A stretch of DNA of 64,000 nucleotides, taken from the NCBI GenBank assembly GCA_942159475.1, contig OW804097.1, forward strand, positions 114,142,582-114,206,581, written 5' to 3'. Positions 61,923-64,000 of the stretch are shown one piece after another; position 1 is the stretch's first letter; every line of letters begins with the position of its first letter. The notes beneath the pieces were generated by a model, which saw only the letters and a list, made by a program, of their open reading frames with translations, searched no databases and had not been told where the DNA came from. The DNA is from Sthenelais limicola. Its lineage: Eukaryota; Annelida; Polychaeta; Phyllodocida; Sigalionidae. The translations under genes were made by a program, and so were the position numbers.

Positions 61923-64000
61923 GATTTTGTGAGGATTAGGAGGATGGGGGAAAAAAGTAATAAATATGCACTCATATTCCTCCTGACTCTTATCATAGAT
62001 GTCCCCACCACTTAAAAACACCAATTATACTCACAAAATTTAAATATTTCAGTTTTTATAGTGGTTGAAATAAGGTGATCTTTTTTGAGGGTATGCCCGG
62101 TATCAAATGAAGTAGCAGCTCCTTAAGTTCTCAATAACTCAGGATAATTATTCAATTTCCAAATAAAAATTACTTCCACATAAAGATTAAATGTTCATTT
62201 ACTGGCACACCAAGCCATCAATATGTAACATAACAGGTTCTTTTGTGGGATATGAAAGCATATGGATGACATTTCCCCAAAACAGTAGTATTTCGATCAG
62301 TAACATATGGTTCAAATATAAATTCAATAATGCTGTAGTTGTCATGAACAGTGTCAAAACCTGTTTTCTTGGAACACATACATCTTTTCCATCAATATAG
62401 CAACTTATAACCACTTGACCATGTTCAGTATCTCTGAGAAAATCGGTAATAGAAGCCATATTTGATACCGGGCATCCCCTTGCATATGATACTGGGCATC
62501 CCCCAGTAAAGTACCCATTATCTGATGTCTCACTGTGGCTACAAAAGTGGACTAAACCAATTGAAACCTACCAAGTGTATGAACAACATGTATGGTAATA
62601 CATACAGGTTCGAATAACTGCAACTCCATGCACTTGGCCTGAGACCAACACCTTCTCAAATATACCGGGCATCCCTCTACATATACCGGGCATCCCCCTA
62701 AAGATATATGTTATCTGACATCTCACTGTAGCTATCAAAATGGGCACAAACACATGATACTCAGTAAGTACATAAGAAATATGTCTGGTCATGCATTCAA
62801 GCTCTAAAAGCAATGATAACAAATCAATGTAATGGATCATAACATTTTTGAATAAAAATATCTAGGGGTTGACAACATAAAAAAATAAAAGTTTCCATAT
62901 CTCATTTTTAACGTTCCCACATGTTAGGGGAGGTGATAGGGAATGTTTCTGCACAGAAATACAGAAGATGAAGTCACATGGGTAGAATTTATGACAAGAA
63001 TTCTACCTTTCAGGGGATGCCAAGGGATACCCGGTATCATGAGTTTGATTAAAGTTGAATTAAATTGCATGGAAATGAGGCATAAAGCCACATACATATG
63101 TATAGTAAGGCATGATATGTTCAAATGATAGGTTTTATGGTGATTTGTAGGTTCAAAATGGACTTAGTCAAGGTTACTAGGATACAAGGGGGGATGCCCG
63201 GTATCAGGGGATGCCCGGTATCAACCACTCTTTTAATATGCTTTAAAGAAGTATCCATTGTGTTTATAAGCAAATTTTCACTTGTACCTTGGAAAAGGAA
63301 TTGCAAGGAACATTGACATATAACAGGAGGACCCTACCTATACGAATAATGCCATTTTGCTATCATTTACCAACAGAAAATGATTTGTGTGGGATGCCCG
63401 ATATCAATTCAAAATACATTTGTCTCAACATCCCTGCCTGCACACTCCTAAAAGTTTGTTGAATTATGCATATGATATTCCTGATCAATAAAAACTAACT
63501 TAAAAAGAGACCTATTGAGAGATAGTTATTAAATGTGCATAGAAATCATGTTCAAAGAGGATGGTACCGGGTATCCCCTATTGGATTCTTGTTAATTGTA
63601 AGGCTATATTACTCCGTCTCTTAACCTATGACAGAAATATGCTTCACTAAGAATTGTTGAAAACAACTTTTTAAACATATGAATAATGATTAGACTGATA
63701 AATATCACACAGATGGTTGATTCCTAAGCATCTTAACAATAATTCCACACCATACAAGGGCATGTATAATCATTGGTCACTCTCATTCTGGTTGACAATG
63801 TCCAAGAAATCCCAGTAATACCTACCCAATAACTATATATATGGTGGTTGTCTTGGTTTTCAGAAGAAAAAACCGAGGCTTGATCATATAAAAACAATTT
63901 GAATGTGTATCCTAGTTGTTCCTTTCCTCCCATACCGGGCATCCCTCAATATACCGGGTATACCCCTCATATCATTTGTATTCATATCTCAATAATAGAT
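61923..64000. other. AT-rich region with a dispersed GC-rich 16-mer
   Basis: Unlike the rest of the window this 2 kb holds none of families A-J. Twelve copies of GGGATGCCCGGTATCA or its reverse complement are scattered in it (listed in the next entry). All frames are under 91 codons and change phase between motif copies. It may be the inner border of a long DNA transposon with subterminal repeats, or a cluster of protein-binding sites. Confidence 0.5.
62089..63966. repeat. Twelve dispersed copies of the GGGATGCCCGGTATCA motif
   Basis: Forward: 62089-62105, 63024-63039 (with a half-copy GGGGATGCC at 63013-63021), 63188-63206, 63207-63223, 63391-63406. Reverse: 62463-62479, 62487-62504, 62661-62675, 62682-62698, 63563-63578, 63932-63945, 63950-63966. 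The core GATRCCSGGYATC is itself nearly palindromic. Eight sites form four same-strand pairs with starts 18-24 bp apart, and the half-copy makes a fifth. Confidence 0.9.

Noticed and set aside
63013..63306. Coding repeat GMPGI across the 62-64 kb motif copies
   Set aside because: The peptide appears in different frames and strands because the DNA motif is repeated; frames are short and not linked.

Overview
This 64-kb window looks like non-genic DNA from an AT-rich eukaryotic genome, probably a marine invertebrate. I found no gene I can defend on either strand. No open frame carries a recognisable domain, and every frame above about 90 codons lies in a tandem array, in a polypyrimidine tract, or in sequence with no other sign of coding. 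I saw no tRNA, rRNA or CRISPR. A lophotrochozoan (mollusc or brachiopod type) is a weak guess. It rests on a retroposon whose tail, GGCGTAAAGCAACC followed by (ACTC)n, resembles SINE-like tails I associate with mollusc genomes. Family letters below are mine; no database was searched.

Most of the window is stacked short mobile elements. Family A (more than 60 full or partial copies, about 235 bp when complete) has inverted ends starting GGGTCAG and makes a 4-bp target-site duplication, read directly at twelve copies and confirmed by two empty sites inside tandem duplications. Family B (about 400 bp, about 24 copies) has ends starting TGATGTGTT. Family C is a SINE-like retroposon with 10-13 bp target duplications. 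Family D (about 330 bp) starts with an AGGGG-ACTTGCAT type end. Rarer elements are E (long arms containing CACGTG), F (a Harbinger-like foldback with TAA duplications), G (nested in an A copy), H (G-rich, AGGGAGTGTTCA ends), I (CAGTCTAGGCTCAG ends), J and a 106-bp hairpin element near 12.4 kb. Many are nested in each other, so relative ages can be read.

Tandem arrays: 62-bp units at 7.9-8.9 kb; seven stacked family-D ends at 10.0-10.4 kb; G-rich GGGGTA at 13.7-14.0 kb; GAAT repeats at 22.4-22.6 kb; GGTGGAGGG at 23.4 kb; a 1.4-kb pure polypyrimidine tract at 25.6-27.06 kb; a 70-bp satellite at 27.6-30.0 kb; 100-bp units at 33 kb; a 73/67-bp two-length satellite at 44.6-47.75 kb; and 63/53-bp units at 53.9-54.9 kb. 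A segment near 51-53 kb is present three times, with a SINE in copies two and three and an empty site in copy one.

Three places stand out. At 62.1-64.0 kb twelve copies of a GC-rich near-palindrome (GGGATGCCCGGTATCA and its reverse) are scattered through AT-rich DNA, mostly as same-direction pairs 18-24 bp apart. At 54.9-55.7 kb a non-repetitive block carries a cluster of promoter-type motifs. Family A itself may be an undescribed non-autonomous DNA transposon family, because its 4-bp duplication fits Sola, Chapaev or Ginger types rather than Tc1/mariner.
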